From positions 310,001-374,000 of the forward strand of contig JAEYPF010000010.1 in the NCBI GenBank assembly GCA_023411115.1: DNA of 64,000 nucleotides, read 5' to 3'. Of the stretch, positions 38,106 to 47,318 are shown in pieces. The translations under genes and the position numbers were made by a program. How positions within the stretch are numbered: position 1 is the first letter of the stretch; every line of letters begins with the position of its first letter. The stretch is from Methanobacteriota archaeon (GTDB lineage: Archaea; Methanobacteriota; Methanobacteria; Methanobacteriales; Methanobacteriaceae). The notes under the pieces were generated by a model. That model had not been told where the DNA came from, ran no database searches, and saw only the letters and a list, made by a program, of their open reading frames with translations.

Positions 38106-38537
38106 TTATTGAGGCGGTAAAACTTCAAAAAATAGTTCTTTAAAGTCATTCAAAAGCTCTTTTGGAAAAGTTAAGCCGACACAAATTACAAGAACACCCG
38201 TACCTACAACATTATCTTCCTTATTGGGATCATCTATGAGCTCCTCACCAAAAACTAATTTTACATTCCCTTTTTCTTGAAGAAAATCCCAGAGAGTTTC
38301 ACGTTTATAACCGGCACCTTTTACTGCAATGTTGTTACGTAACGCAAGCTGTAAAAATTGTTTCCAGTCGTGAAAATCGCAAAATTCTATCCATATTGAG
38401 CCCTTGTAATCAATACAGCAGTTACATGTTTCAATTTCCCAGTGGAAAAAATTTTTAATTATGTCTTCTAACCCTTCATCTACAAAAATATGAAAATCTT
38501 CATCTATTTCAACTTCTATTTGTTTATGTTCATCCAT
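38106..38537 (-). CDS. Hypothetical protein, acidic with Cys-rich patch
   Basis: 143 residues, acidic, no signal peptide. It begins DEHKQIEVEIDEDFHIFVDEG, has a Cys cluster (ETCNCCIDYKG and EFCDFHDW), then a helix-rich part KQFLQLALRNNIAVKGAGYKRETLWDFLQEK. I do not recognise a family. SD GGTG precedes the ATG. Its stop lies 20 bases from hairpin array 2. Confidence 0.7.
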   Translation of the reverse strand: MDEHKQIEVEIDEDFHIFVDEGLEDIIKNFFHWEIETCNCCIDYKGSIWIEFCDFHDWKQFLQLALRNNIAVKGAGYKRETLWDFLQEKGNVKLVFGEELIDDPNKEDNVVGTGVLVICVGLTFPKELLNDFKELFFEVLPPQ

Positions 38538-38671
38538 AATTACACCTAAAGCACCATTTTAATGATATTTTAACATTTACAATTATTTTAGACTGATATT
38601 ACCTTAAATACATATTTGTATATAATATCATAATCAAATATTATATTAATCATTGTTTCACGGAGGTAAAA

Positions 38672-38950
38672 ATGATGTCAGATGAAAATGTAGTGTACAT
38701 TGGAAATAAACCAGTGATGAATTATGTATTGGCTGTGGTGACTCAAATGAATGGCGGAACATCTGAAGTGATGTTAAAAGCTAGAGGAAGAGCAATAAGC
38801 AGAGCTGTTGACGTTGCCGAAATTGTAAGGAACAGGTTCATATTAGATGCAGAGCTTGGATCTATAGATATCAGCACAGAAGAAGTATCAAACGATGAAG
38901 GATCACACAGTAACATTTCAGCGATTGAAATACAACTTAGCAAAGTATAA
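38672..38950 (+). CDS. albA: Alba-family DNA/RNA-binding chromatin protein
   Basis: A 92-residue archaeal chromatin protein that coats DNA and RNA as a dimer. The Alba pattern is complete: [42 protein letters not shown] and a final [10 protein letters not shown] strand. The Lys usually acetylated in Sulfolobus lies in the GNKPVM region. SD GGAGGT precedes two adjoining ATGs (38672, 38675). TATA-rich sequence lies just upstream. Confidence 0.94.
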   Translation: MMSDENVVYIGNKPVMNYVLAVVTQMNGGTSEVMLKARGRAISRAVDVAEIVRNRFILDAELGSIDISTEEVSNDEGSHSNISAIEIQLSKV

Positions 38951-39011
38951 TGAATTGGATGATCCCTCCAAAACCCCTTTTTTATATTTTAAAGATAATA
39001 AAAGATAAAGC

Positions 39012-39323
39012 CTATTCATAGAAAAAATCTATTTCTAACTTGTCAGTGCTGAGAAATATTTGATTGTAGCTGTCTGTTTCCATAATTCTTGTAAGTTCTT
39101 CCATGAAATGGTTGTTAATTGAAAATCCCCTGCCTGTAAAAAAACTTAATTTTATAAATTTACCTTTATCATCTTCAAAAAGGTTTATTTTAATATCAGA
39201 GGTGATTCCGAATTTACTTCTAAATCCATCAAGTTTTTTATTAACTCTATTTATTAAATCGCTTCTTTTTTCTTTTGCATTTGCCTCTAATTCAAATATT
39301 TCATTTAAATCATCTGAAAACAT
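39012..39323 (-). CDS. Hypothetical protein
   Basis: A 103-residue protein with an N-terminal helix (FSDDLNEIFELEANAKEKRSDL) and a basic linker (NRVNKKLDGFRSKFG), then alternating strands (IKINLFEDDKGKFIKLSFF). No membrane segment or recognised motif. AGGTG lies before the ATG at 39323; a longer frame to 39344 is not needed. It is convergent with albA. Confidence 0.6.
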   Translation of the reverse strand: MFSDDLNEIFELEANAKEKRSDLINRVNKKLDGFRSKFGITSDIKINLFEDDKGKFIKLSFFTGRGFSINNHFMEELTRIMETDSYNQIFLSTDKLEIDFFYE

Positions 39324-39395
39324 CAAAACACCTGATAATATCATTAAACATTATCATATATTTATGATCGATTAAACATAGATATTTTTCTTTTC

Positions 39396-39545
39396 GATAC
39401 ACTCCTAATCAATCAAAATTAATTCGAAATTTTCCAACTCAAAAGAAGCCGGGCTAATTCCAAAGTCCTCAAACGCTGTTTGACTGGCAAACGCCATTGC
39501 TTCGTCCATAATTAATACTCTTTTTCTGTGATTTATTAGATTTTT
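39396..39545 (-). pseudogene. Copy B of the 150-base element, with a 34-residue frame
   Basis: This copy matches 36580-36728. On the minus strand it carries an uninterrupted small frame, 39405-39509, reading MDEAMAFASQTAFEDFGISP and ending ELILID, with no clear SD. Either it is a real tiny gene with a broken relative at copy A, or both are gene remnants. A decayed fen1 3' end lies 1.1 kb downstream, which suggests that a fen1-tail region was once duplicated. Confidence 0.5.
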
Positions 39546-39594
39546 AGTAAATTTTAAATAATTAAATGATGACCTTAATATCAAGGTGAATAAG

Positions 39595-39891
39595 ATGGTT
39601 ATATGCAAAAATTGTAGAACTGAAAATCCAGATGTAGGAAAATACTGTTTAGAATGCGGTGAACATTTAGAAGAAAAGAATTATCCACTAGCTAATGTTC
39701 TTGCTATAGCATTAATGATCATTGGATTTATAGTACCTTTTGCTTACCTATTTGCACTTATACCTTCTATATATTTGTACACTCGTCCTGTAGATTCTAT
39801 TAAAAGAAGGGGAGCTTTATTTATTGGAATTTCAATAGTTTTATTTGTCATTATGTTTTTCGTATGGGCAATTATTAATAGCTATTACTAA
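39595..39891 (+). CDS. Zinc-ribbon membrane protein
   Basis: 98 residues. An N-terminal zinc ribbon (CKNCRTENPDVGKYCLECG, four Cys) is followed by two hydrophobic helices (LANVLAIALMIIGFIVPFAYLF and LFIGISIVLFVIMFFVWAI) in the DUF4190-like layout. Such proteins are common in methanogen genomes and of unknown role. The ATG at 39595 follows AAGGTGA. Confidence 0.8.
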   Translation: MVICKNCRTENPDVGKYCLECGEHLEEKNYPLANVLAIALMIIGFIVPFAYLFALIPSIYLYTRPVDSIKRRGALFIGISIVLFVIMFFVWAIINSYY

Positions 39892-40061
39892 TTATTTTTT
39901 TAATCTAAGCACATTAAACGCCCATTGCACATTCAATATCATTAAAAAATATTATAAATATCCTAAAAATGAATGATATGTGTATACCAGGATAAATTTA
40001 TAATTATAAAAATTAAATCCGCTGTTTTAAGTAATTTCAGAAAAAAGAGTTGAAAAAAGGA

Positions 40062-40547
40062 TTATCTTGTTGTATGAGTAACAGGCGGCCGAACGCTGGC
40101 GATATCTGAGGCAGAATTAAAAGTAGTAGGATTATTGAAATATGTCTTATAAAGGATAAGAGCTTCAATGGCATAAACAAAGACTATGAGTGCAACAATG
40201 ATGGAAATCACTATTATTATTTTTCCATGGAACTTAGCCCTTTCATTATCTCTTGTAATAAGATAAATCCCTCCTATTAATGCAGGTATTCCACCAAAAA
40301 TTAATAGAACATAAGATACCAGTATTGCTGTTCCATAATCCTTGTACTCACCTTCATTTGAAACTAAAGAACCACCACTGCTAGGTACTAAATGACCCCC
40401 ACATTCGCATTCCAAATCAAAATCATTTGGGGATTCTCCAGGCTGTAATTCATAATATCCCCCGCATGTATTGCATACCAAATAATTTAAGGCTGTTCCT
40501 TCTCTTTTACTTCTTAATTTTTGGGAAATTTCATCATTGGAAACCAT
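40062..40547 (-). CDS. Zinc-ribbon membrane protein, paralogue 1
   Basis: 161 residues. An N-terminal cytosolic part with a four-Cys metal site ([16 protein letters not shown]...CECGG) precedes two hydrophobic helices ([23 protein letters not shown] and [23 protein letters not shown]) and a Thr/Val-rich tail. It is a clear paralogue of the protein at 46254-46691, sharing the MVSN.EISQ.LR.KREG start and [15 protein letters not shown] precedes the ATG. The function is unknown. Confidence 0.8.
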   Translation of the reverse strand: MVSNDEISQKLRSKREGTALNYLVCNTCGGYYELQPGESPNDFDLECECGGHLVPSSGGSLVSNEGEYKDYGTAILVSYVLLIFGGIPALIGGIYLITRDNERAKFHGKIIIVISIIVALIVFVYAIEALILYKTYFNNPTTFNSASDIASVRPPVTHTTR

Positions 40548-40639
40548 TTTAGCACCTGTAGAATATATTTCTGGGTAGAATGTGTTGTAATTATATAATT
40601 CTTTAAATAATCAGTTGATTTATGTTATTAATAAAGCTT

Positions 40640-40754
40640 TCATATTTTTTCACGCCAAAAATATGATTTTTCAATGGATCATCTCGTATGGGCGTTGAAT
40701 AAGTTGAAAAAGTTCAACTCTGCGTAGAAAAGTTTGGAACAGTAGTTTAGTTAG
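40640..40754 (+). pseudogene. Decayed copy of the 3' end of fen1
   Basis: From 40661 this sequence aligns without gaps with the last 90 bases of the fen1 gene, about four-fifths identical by eye: TATGATTTTTCAATGG, GGGCGTTGAATAAGTTGAA, AAGTTTGGAACAG. The translation keeps NKLKK and KSLEQ from the FEN1 end, but has two in-frame stops, one inside the PIP box. It is a partial duplicate 4.1 kb away from the parent, in the same orientation. Confidence 0.85.
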
Positions 40755-40813
40755 AAATTTTCAAATTAAAATTTGCCTCTATTTAAAATAAGAAAAAAAT
40801 AAAAAAAAATAAT

Positions 40814-42409
40814 TTATTTCCTTTTTGATGTTGCTAATCCACCAAATACTGCAAGTATAGCCAGTACAAGTCCAGCGATAGGTAATCCAGTTTCTTGCAG
40901 AGGTATAGTTTTAGCCCCTACCTTTGTTGCTGCATTAACAGTAATAGACTGCGTATCCACATTAAGTGTTGGATCGTAAGTACTAGTGCTAAGAACCGGA
41001 TTTATGAGATAATTACCTGATTGAGCTACACGTAGAGATAACCACATGTAAGGGTCTCCTACAGGTACATCACCAATAATCCATGTTATGGTTCGTGTAG
41101 CAGGATCATAAGTGTATGTTCCTACATCCACATTAGCTCCAGCGAATTCCAAGCCTTCAGGGACTACATAAGTCATCACTACGTCTTTAGCAGTGTCTGG
41201 ACCTTTGTTACCTACTTTTAAAGTGTACACTACAGTATCACCTACTGCAGGATTAGCTTTGCTAGGTGTAACTGTTAGGTAAAGACCAGATTTAGGACTG
41301 ATAGTTACTTCTGTGCTCAATGTCTGACTGTCAAGTGTAGCATTCAAGTGAGCTATACCAGCAATTTCATCGGCAAACAGAGTAGCAGTAGCTACGCCAT
41401 CAACGGTTGGTTTTTCGATGGTCTTGCAGTCCACACTTCCAAGGTCAGTGCAGAAAGTTACTAAAGTTCCGTCAGGTATGTGACCAGTAGCTGGATCTAG
41501 AGAAGTTATATTATCCCCATCGCACAGGTTGTTGAAACTGACTGTGATTAAACTGGTTTCACCATTTTTAATTGTAGTTGGATTAACACTGATTGTCATG
41601 TAGATCCATTTAGTATAGTCCACTTCACCAGATATCAAGCTAGCGAAATCTGGGTTATTTGAACCCCACCAGTTATTCTCTGCAGTCACTGATCCACTAC
41701 TATGGCATATAGCACTTCCACCACTTGATGCAGTATTTCCAACAATTCTACTTAAATAAATAGTTAATGTAGAAGGAGCTTCATTCCAAATGGCACCACC
41801 ATAATTTGCAGTATTACCAGTGAAAGTACAACCCGTAATTGTTTCTGTTCCACAACAGTTGTAAATTGCACCACCCTGATAAGCAGAGTTATGGTCGAAG
41901 ATACAGTTTGTAAAAGTAGTATAGGCTTCATCATGAATAACACCACCACCTGATGCATGATTACCTGTGAAAGTACAGCTAATAACAGTTAAATGTCCGT
42001 TATTGTAAAGAGCTCCACCTTCATGTGCAGTTCCGTTTGCAAATGTCAAATTCTGGATAGTGACATAAACATTGGCATCAATATGGAATATCCAGTTTGA
42101 GTCAGAGCCGTTTATAATAGTTCCTTTCTGGCTTTCTCCAGTTATGGTCATGCTCTTGCTAAGTGTGATGTTAGTGTTGCCTGTTCCGGAGTAAACTCCA
42201 TTTGCAAGATGCACTGTACTTCCACTATCTTGTGTGACTTCAAGCGCGTGTCCGATAGTTTGAGCCGGATGTAAAGGATCACCACCATCATAACTATCAT
42301 TACCTGTAGGAGAAACATAAATGTCAGTATACGAAGTAGCAGAAACAGCTCCACATATAACCAAAGCGAATGTTATTGTAAGTATAAGTAATATAGCATG
42401 TTGTCTAAT
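40814..42409 (-). CDS. Large beta-helix surface protein (adhesin-like) 1
   Basis: An exported cell-surface protein of about 530 residues. A signal peptide (ILLILTITFALVICGAVSA) is followed by a right-handed beta-helix of PMP-like repeats (FTGNHASGGGV, GGAIYNCCG, FTGNTANYGGAIW), an Ig-like section (TVSFNNLCDGDNITSLDPATG), a DUF11 repeat (LYLTVTPSKANPAVGDTVVY), and a C-terminal membrane anchor (TGLPIAGLVLAILAVFGGL, SKRK). It is probably an adhesin. The start is odd: GGAGGTGA stands before ATT at 42409, exactly where the paralogue at 42884 has TTG; GTG at 42418 lies inside the SD. Confidence 0.88.
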   Translation of the reverse strand: MRQHAILLILTITFALVICGAVSATSYTDIYVSPTGNDSYDGGDPLHPAQTIGHALEVTQDSGSTVHLANGVYSGTGNTNITLSKSMTITGESQKGTIINGSDSNWIFHIDANVYVTIQNLTFANGTAHEGGALYNNGHLTVISCTFTGNHASGGGVIHDEAYTTFTNCIFDHNSAYQGGAIYNCCGTETITGCTFTGNTANYGGAIWNEAPSTLTIYLSRIVGNTASSGGSAICHSSGSVTAENNWWGSNNPDFASLISGEVDYTKWIYMTISVNPTTIKNGETSLITVSFNNLCDGDNITSLDPATGHIPDGTLVTFCTDLGSVDCKTIEKPTVDGVATATLFADEIAGIAHLNATLDSQTLSTEVTISPKSGLYLTVTPSKANPAVGDTVVYTLKVGNKGPDTAKDVVMTYVVPEGLEFAGANVDVGTYTYDPATRTITWIIGDVPVGDPYMWLSLRVAQSGNYLINPVLSTSTYDPTLNVDTQSITVNAATKVGAKTIPLQETGLPIAGLVLAILAVFGGLATSKRK

Positions 42410-42883
42410 CTTTTTCACCTCCTTTATGCCCTATTAGTTGAACGGGATGCTATACTAAGATTTATGAATATTCATCATTACAATTATCGTAGTATAGAAT
42501 TATAGCTTTGTAATATTAAGTTATTTATCTATCCACATTCAAAAGGGAGTCAGTTATTACTGATATTTATATTTATCTACATCAGGATATTAAAAAGATT
42601 TAAAATAGTCCTAATCATAATAAAAACTAATTAGAATTCCGAAATAAATAAAATAAAACATATTAAATATAAATATAAGTAAATTAAGTTAGATATGAAT
42701 TAAATATCTAATTTTAGTAGATTTTAACCATTATTATTAAATAAACAATTAAATGTTATCTTAAAAAAAATTTTAAATAATACGTCCTACTGGAAGAAAT
42801 CTCAATTGAGAATTCAATATTCATCTTACAAGCTGAAATTTCTAAACAAATCTATTTAAAAATAAAAAAGAAAAAAAAGTAAC
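42410..42883 (-). promoter_or_regulatory. Promoter and conserved leader of surface protein 1
   Basis: The stretch 42419-42580 is strongly similar to 44906-45066 in front of the paralogous gene. On the minus strand it starts with a TATA-like ATAAATATAAATATCAGTAA, then ACTGACTCCC and GTGGATAGATAAATAACTTAA, giving a conserved leader of about 130 bases. The remaining 42581-42883 is A/T-rich and without frames. Confidence 0.6.
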
Positions 42884-44896
42884 TTATTTCCTTTTTGACA
42901 AACTTAGTCCACCAACTACAGCCATTATAGCTAGTAAAAGCCCAGCTATAGGTAATCCAGTTTCTTGCATTGGTATAGTTTTGGCCGCTGCCTTTGTTGC
43001 TGCATTAACAGTAATAGACTGTGTATCCACATTAAGTGTCGGGTCGTAAGTACTAGTGCTAAGAACCGGATTTATTAGATAATGACCTGACTGAGCTACA
43101 CGTAAAGATAACCACATGTAAGGATCCCCTACAGGCACATCACCAATAATCCAAGTAACTGTTCGTGTAGTAGGGTCATAAGTGTATGTTCCCACATCAA
43201 CATTAGCTCCAGCGAATTCTAAACCTTCAGGAACCACATAAGTCATAACTACGTCCTTAGCAGTATCTGGGCCTTTATTACCTACCTTCAAAGTGTACAC
43301 TACAGTGTCGCCAACTGTAGGGTTGGCTTTGCTAGGTGTAACTATCAGGTAAAGACCAGATTTAGCTGTAATGATTACTTCAGTGTTCACGGTCTGACTG
43401 TCAGTTACAGCATTTATATGAGCTACGCCCGCGGTTTCATCAGCTGTTAATGTAGCGGTTGCTATTCCGTTGCATGTTTCTTTTTCGATGGTCTTACAGC
43501 CTATACTTCCTTTGTCTGTGCTGAATGTTACTGGAGTTCCGTCAGGTATGTGTCCTGTAGCTGGATCTAGAGGAGTTACAGTTTCCCCATTAAACAGGTT
43601 GTTGAAACTAACTGTGATTAAACTGGTTTCACCATTTTCGATGGTAGTTGGATTAGCATTGATGGTCATGAAGATCCATGGAGTATGATTCGCATTACCC
43701 GATATTAGGCTGGAGAAATCAGGGTTGTTAGATCCCCACCAGTTATATTTGACATCTGCTGTACTTGTTGTAGTACCATCTGTACGGACAGCATCACCAG
43801 TGTTTATTCCTGTTGCGTCGTTATTATAGAATCTGTTAAAATGCACTACAATAGGTACATACCAGTTGTAAATTGCACCACCGAATACTGCAACATTTTC
43901 TGTGAAAGTACTGCCTGTAACATTGAAAGCACCGCTAATAACAGAAACAGCACCACCAGCATGACCTGCAGTGTTACCTGTGAAAATACTGCCAGTAACA
44001 TTCAAATTACCCGAACTATGGATAGCTCCACCATAACCATTAGGATATGAATTAGTCGCATGGTTACTTGTGAATGAGCTGTCATTTACTGTCAAAGTAC
44101 CCGGGCTGTAAATAGCACCACCCATGTTTGCACTGTTACTTGTGAAAGTACTGCCATTAACAGTCAAATTACCACCATTGTAGATTGCACCACCATTGGC
44201 CACAGTGTTACCAGTGAAAGTACTGCCAGTTACATTCATAGTGACTGATTCATCTCCGCCGAAAGCAATTGCTCCTCCATTAACACGTGCAGTGTTACCT
44301 GTGAAACTGCTGTTTATAATGTTCAAAACAACATTAAATGCATATATAGCACCGCCCCAGTTATTGTTATGGTTATTTTCAAATGTACAGTTTGTAATGT
44401 TCAAAGTACTGTGAGCATCCCATCCATTGTCGTCGTATATAGCACCACCACTTGATACGCCCGAATTACCATTTCGAAGGGTTAAATTTATGAGTGAGAG
44501 ATCAAAACCTGTTCTATATGGAGTATAGAATATTCTGCCACTATTTTGAGCATCAATTATAGTACCAGTCTTGCTTTGACCAACAATGACCATATTTTTA
44601 TAAATAAGGATGTTAGTGTTGTTTACCCCCGTATAAGTTCCATCTGCTATATTTATTATTCCATTCGCGTTCACTGTTCCTGTTGCGTTTTTAATACTGA
44701 GTTTGGGTCCGCTTCCACTTGTACTATTATATATAGCTGATAATCCATCCCATGAATCATTTCCAGATGAACCATTAACATAAATGGTATCTCCAGGAGC
44801 TGCTGAAACAGTGTTAATACAGAATAATAGCGCCATACTTAAAATCAATACTAAAAGTAATAGGTTAGTTTTATTAGTAATTACTTGTTTTCTCAA
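42884..44896 (-). CDS. Large beta-helix surface protein (adhesin-like) 2
   Basis: 670 residues, the paralogue of the preceding gene. A signal peptide (LLLLVLILSMALLFCINTVSA) is followed by about nine PMP-like beta-helix repeats (FTGNTARVNGGAIAFGG, FTGNTVANGGAIYNGG, FTSNSANMGGAIYSPG), the Ig-like and DUF11 units, and the anchor TGLPIAGLLLAIMAVVGGL. The last 250 residues are nearly identical to protein 1, while the beta-helix part is longer, which suggests gene conversion at the 3' end and repeat expansion in the exposed part. The TTG start at 44896 lies eight bases after GGAGG. Confidence 0.9.
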   Translation of the reverse strand: MRKQVITNKTNLLLLVLILSMALLFCINTVSAAPGDTIYVNGSSGNDSWDGLSAIYNSTSGSGPKLSIKNATGTVNANGIINIADGTYTGVNNTNILIYKNMVIVGQSKTGTIIDAQNSGRIFYTPYRTGFDLSLINLTLRNGNSGVSSGGAIYDDNGWDAHSTLNITNCTFENNHNNNWGGAIYAFNVVLNIINSSFTGNTARVNGGAIAFGGDESVTMNVTGSTFTGNTVANGGAIYNGGNLTVNGSTFTSNSANMGGAIYSPGTLTVNDSSFTSNHATNSYPNGYGGAIHSSGNLNVTGSIFTGNTAGHAGGAVSVISGAFNVTGSTFTENVAVFGGAIYNWYVPIVVHFNRFYNNDATGINTGDAVRTDGTTTSTADVKYNWWGSNNPDFSSLISGNANHTPWIFMTINANPTTIENGETSLITVSFNNLFNGETVTPLDPATGHIPDGTPVTFSTDKGSIGCKTIEKETCNGIATATLTADETAGVAHINAVTDSQTVNTEVIITAKSGLYLIVTPSKANPTVGDTVVYTLKVGNKGPDTAKDVVMTYVVPEGLEFAGANVDVGTYTYDPTTRTVTWIIGDVPVGDPYMWLSLRVAQSGHYLINPVLSTSTYDPTLNVDTQSITVNAATKAAAKTIPMQETGLPIAGLLLAIMAVVGGLSLSKRK

Positions 44897-45293
44897 ACTT
44901 TTCACCTCCTTTATGCCTCATTAATTGAAAGGGATGGTATTTTGAGATTTATGAATATTCAGCATTACGATTAATGTATTATTTAATTGTAGCTTTGTAA
45001 TATTAAGTTATTTATCTATCCACCTTCAATAGGGAGTCAGTTCTTACTGATATTTATATTTATGTAGTTTTACATCTGAAACAGAGTATAAACAATATTA
45101 ATTCCTATAAATTACAGACTAAACTTTAAAATAAATAAATAAGGATATATCAAAGATATTTAGATATATCAAACCAATTAAAATCCAAAAACTGTCTTTT
45201 TGGTGATTTTTAGCTGGATAAAGCAGTAATATATCATCTTAAAAAATAGTTTTTAAAAAATGTATTATAGAATATTAGTTTTATATATCCAGA
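44897..45293 (-). promoter_or_regulatory. Promoter and conserved leader of surface protein 2
   Basis: 44906-45066 repeats the leader of surface protein 1. The 45067-45293 part is A/T-rich; it should also hold the promoter of rnc on the plus strand, where ATATATCCAGA is immediately before the ATG, so the transcript may be leaderless. Confidence 0.55.
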
Positions 45294-45956
45294 ATGCGAT
45301 TAGATAATATGCAACTACTGAAAGATCTTTCAATTGAACCAATTAACACTCATCTTTACAAGCTGGCATTTCTTCACGAGTCCTATTCAAACGAAAATGG
45401 CATAGATGAATGTTATGAGAGGTTAGAGTTTTTAGGTGATGCTGTTTTGGACCTGATAATATCAGAATACTTATACGGCATGAATTCTGATTTGACTGAA
45501 GGAGAATTAACTCGTATACGTTCTAATTATGTATGTAAAAAGGCACATTATACTTATTCCAAGGAATTAGGGCTAGATCAGCATATAAAATTAGGTGAAG
45601 GATTAACAACACGGGAAATTGAATCTATTATAAGCGACGTATTTGAATCTTTTATAGGAGCATTGTATCTGGATCAAGGATTGGATGTAGTCAAAGATTT
45701 CGTCTATAAAACCGTTATACCCCATATAGAGAATCAAGATGTCTTTTTTTATGATTATAAATCAGAATTAAAACAGTTGTGTGATCGAGATTGCTTGGAT
45801 GTTGTTTATGAATTGATTAATGAAGAAGGCGAACCGCATGATAAAACGTTCACTATGGCTGTAATGATCAATGATGAAATGTGTGGAACGGGGCTTGGCG
45901 GAAGTAAGAAAGAAGCACAGCAGAATGCAGCTAGAATGGCCCTTGATAAGTTATAA
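45294..45956 (+). CDS. rnc: Ribonuclease III
   Basis: A double-strand-specific endoribonuclease of 220 residues. The catalytic signature [14 protein letters not shown] is at residues 41-54 and the second acidic site [15 protein letters not shown] at about 115-129; a dsRNA-binding domain follows ([25 protein letters not shown]). RNase III is typical of bacteria and eukaryotes and uncommon in archaea, so acquisition by transfer is likely. No SD is visible before the ATG at 45294. It lies between surface-protein and small membrane-protein genes, without an RNA-processing neighbour. Confidence 0.94.
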   Translation: MRLDNMQLLKDLSIEPINTHLYKLAFLHESYSNENGIDECYERLEFLGDAVLDLIISEYLYGMNSDLTEGELTRIRSNYVCKKAHYTYSKELGLDQHIKLGEGLTTREIESIISDVFESFIGALYLDQGLDVVKDFVYKTVIPHIENQDVFFYDYKSELKQLCDRDCLDVVYELINEEGEPHDKTFTMAVMINDEMCGTGLGGSKKEAQQNAARMALDKL

Positions 45957-46253
45957 TTTATATTAAACAAATAATTGCTTCATGAGGGCGTGACCTGATG
46001 TCATTTATTGGTCTGGAACTTGTAGAGCATTATGTAGGAATAGATTTTGATGTTGCGAAAATAAAAATACTGCTTAAAACTTATTTTCTGCACAGTAAGT
46101 GAGTTTGCTTCGGTAACGAGTGTTGCTAAGAAAAGATTGCAGCAAGTGGAGAGATAGAATTACATTGATCTGTCGATGTCGTATGTACCGATGCCTGATA
46201 ATTTTTGCGGTTGTTTTTGGGAATTGGAAAATAAAAAACTGAAAATAAATCCA
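45957..46253. other. Intergenic region with broken frames
   Basis: A short frame from 45998 (SFIGLELVEHYVGIDFDVAK, 34 codons) ends in a stop at about 46102, and other short frames follow. The codon pattern is gene-like (few A/T runs compared with true intergenic DNA), so this may be a decayed gene, but I cannot name a parent. Confidence 0.3.
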
Positions 46254-46691
46254 TTAATGACTAAAATACATTATAGGAATTACAAAGAGATAAAGAATAC
46301 CAAGAAGAAACATAATCACTAAAGAAATAGAAAATATTATTTTTCCATCATGTCTAGCCCATTCATGGTCTCTTGTAATAAGATACAACGACATTATAAA
46401 TGCAAATGGCCAGAAAAGAACTAGAAAAACATAGGCTAATGCTATAAAAGTGTTATATTTTTCTTCATACTCCCCATCTGACAAATATTCTACTTCTGAT
46501 TGAATTAAAGAATTAGTATGGCTTTGGACTAATTGCCCGCCACATTCACATTCTACATCAAAATCTTTCCAAGATTCTCCAGGTTGTAATTCGTAGTAAC
46601 CTCCGCAATTGTTGCAGACTAAATAGCCCTTCAGGGTTTTTCCTTCTCTTTTGTTTCTTAGTCTTTGTGAGATTTCTCCATTAGAGACCAT
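46254..46691 (-). CDS. Zinc-ribbon membrane protein, paralogue 2
   Basis: 145 residues; the same plan as the protein at 40062: [16 protein letters not shown] and CECGG metal site, then two hydrophobic helices ([23 protein letters not shown] and [21 protein letters not shown]). The acidic linker ([13 protein letters not shown]) is longer. The ATG at 46691 lies after AGGCGC; a frame to 46718 adds residues before this SD. The two paralogues share about half of their sequence by eye, so the duplication is old. Confidence 0.8.
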   Translation of the reverse strand: MVSNGEISQRLRNKREGKTLKGYLVCNNCGGYYELQPGESWKDFDVECECGGQLVQSHTNSLIQSEVEYLSDGEYEEKYNTFIALAYVFLVLFWPFAFIMSLYLITRDHEWARHDGKIIFSISLVIMFLLGILYLFVIPIMYFSH

Positions 46692-46965
46692 TTTAGCGCC
46701 TGTGAGATTTAATTTCATGTAAAATGTCGGGAATATATAATTCTTTGGGAATTAGTTGGTGATAATGGTTAATAAATGTTCATATTTTTTTAAGGTGAAA
46801 AAGATAATATTTTTAAAATGAAAAAGAAAATCAATTCAGTAAGATTAAAATTCAATCTTATTATTTGAAATTTAAAAATTTTTAATGATTCAAAATTTAC
46901 ATTATTTAAAAAACATATCTAATGTAAATTAATTCAAATATTCCAGATATCATGGGAGATCGAAA

Positions 46966-47268
46966 ATGACCGATAAGGATAAACTATCTAAAATTGAAAA
47001 TAGAGCCATTGAGCTGTTAAAAAGTCACAACAGTGTCTATCTTGAAAAAAAGCTATATAAAAACTTAAAACAGGAATTCGCTGATCTATCAAGAGCAGAT
47101 TTTAAGGAAGTTCTAAATGGAATTCTGAAAAAAGATTATATCCTTGAGCATGGACTTATAAGGCCATTTACTGCTAAAAAAACCAAACGGCCTAAAAAGT
47201 ATGTCGATGATACAAAACCCGGAAAAGGCGCTTCTGAAACTCAAAGAATTCCAGATAAGAGATTATAA
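46966..47268 (+). CDS. Small basic protein with winged-helix-like N-terminus
   Basis: 100 residues. The first 65 (KIENRAIELLKSHNSVYLEKKLYKNL, SRADFKEVLNGILKKDYILEHG) have the helix-helix-helix-strand pattern of a small winged helix; the end is a basic tail (KKTKRPKKYVDDTKPGKG). A nucleic-acid role is inference. SD GGGAGATCG precedes the ATG. Confidence 0.65.
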   Translation: MTDKDKLSKIENRAIELLKSHNSVYLEKKLYKNLKQEFADLSRADFKEVLNGILKKDYILEHGLIRPFTAKKTKRPKKYVDDTKPGKGASETQRIPDKRL

Positions 47269-47318
47269 TATAACACAATATTGAAAAAAAAGAAAATAAT
47301 TAAGGATTTAAAAAGGAC

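Noticed and set aside
36580..40754. An insertion sequence as the source of the duplicated segments
   Set aside because: No transposase, terminal inverted repeats or target-site duplications could be seen around the copies.
42800..42811. TCTCAATTGAGA palindrome downstream of surface protein 2
   Set aside because: Short and A/T-rich, in a gap full of similar stretches; not enough to claim a site.
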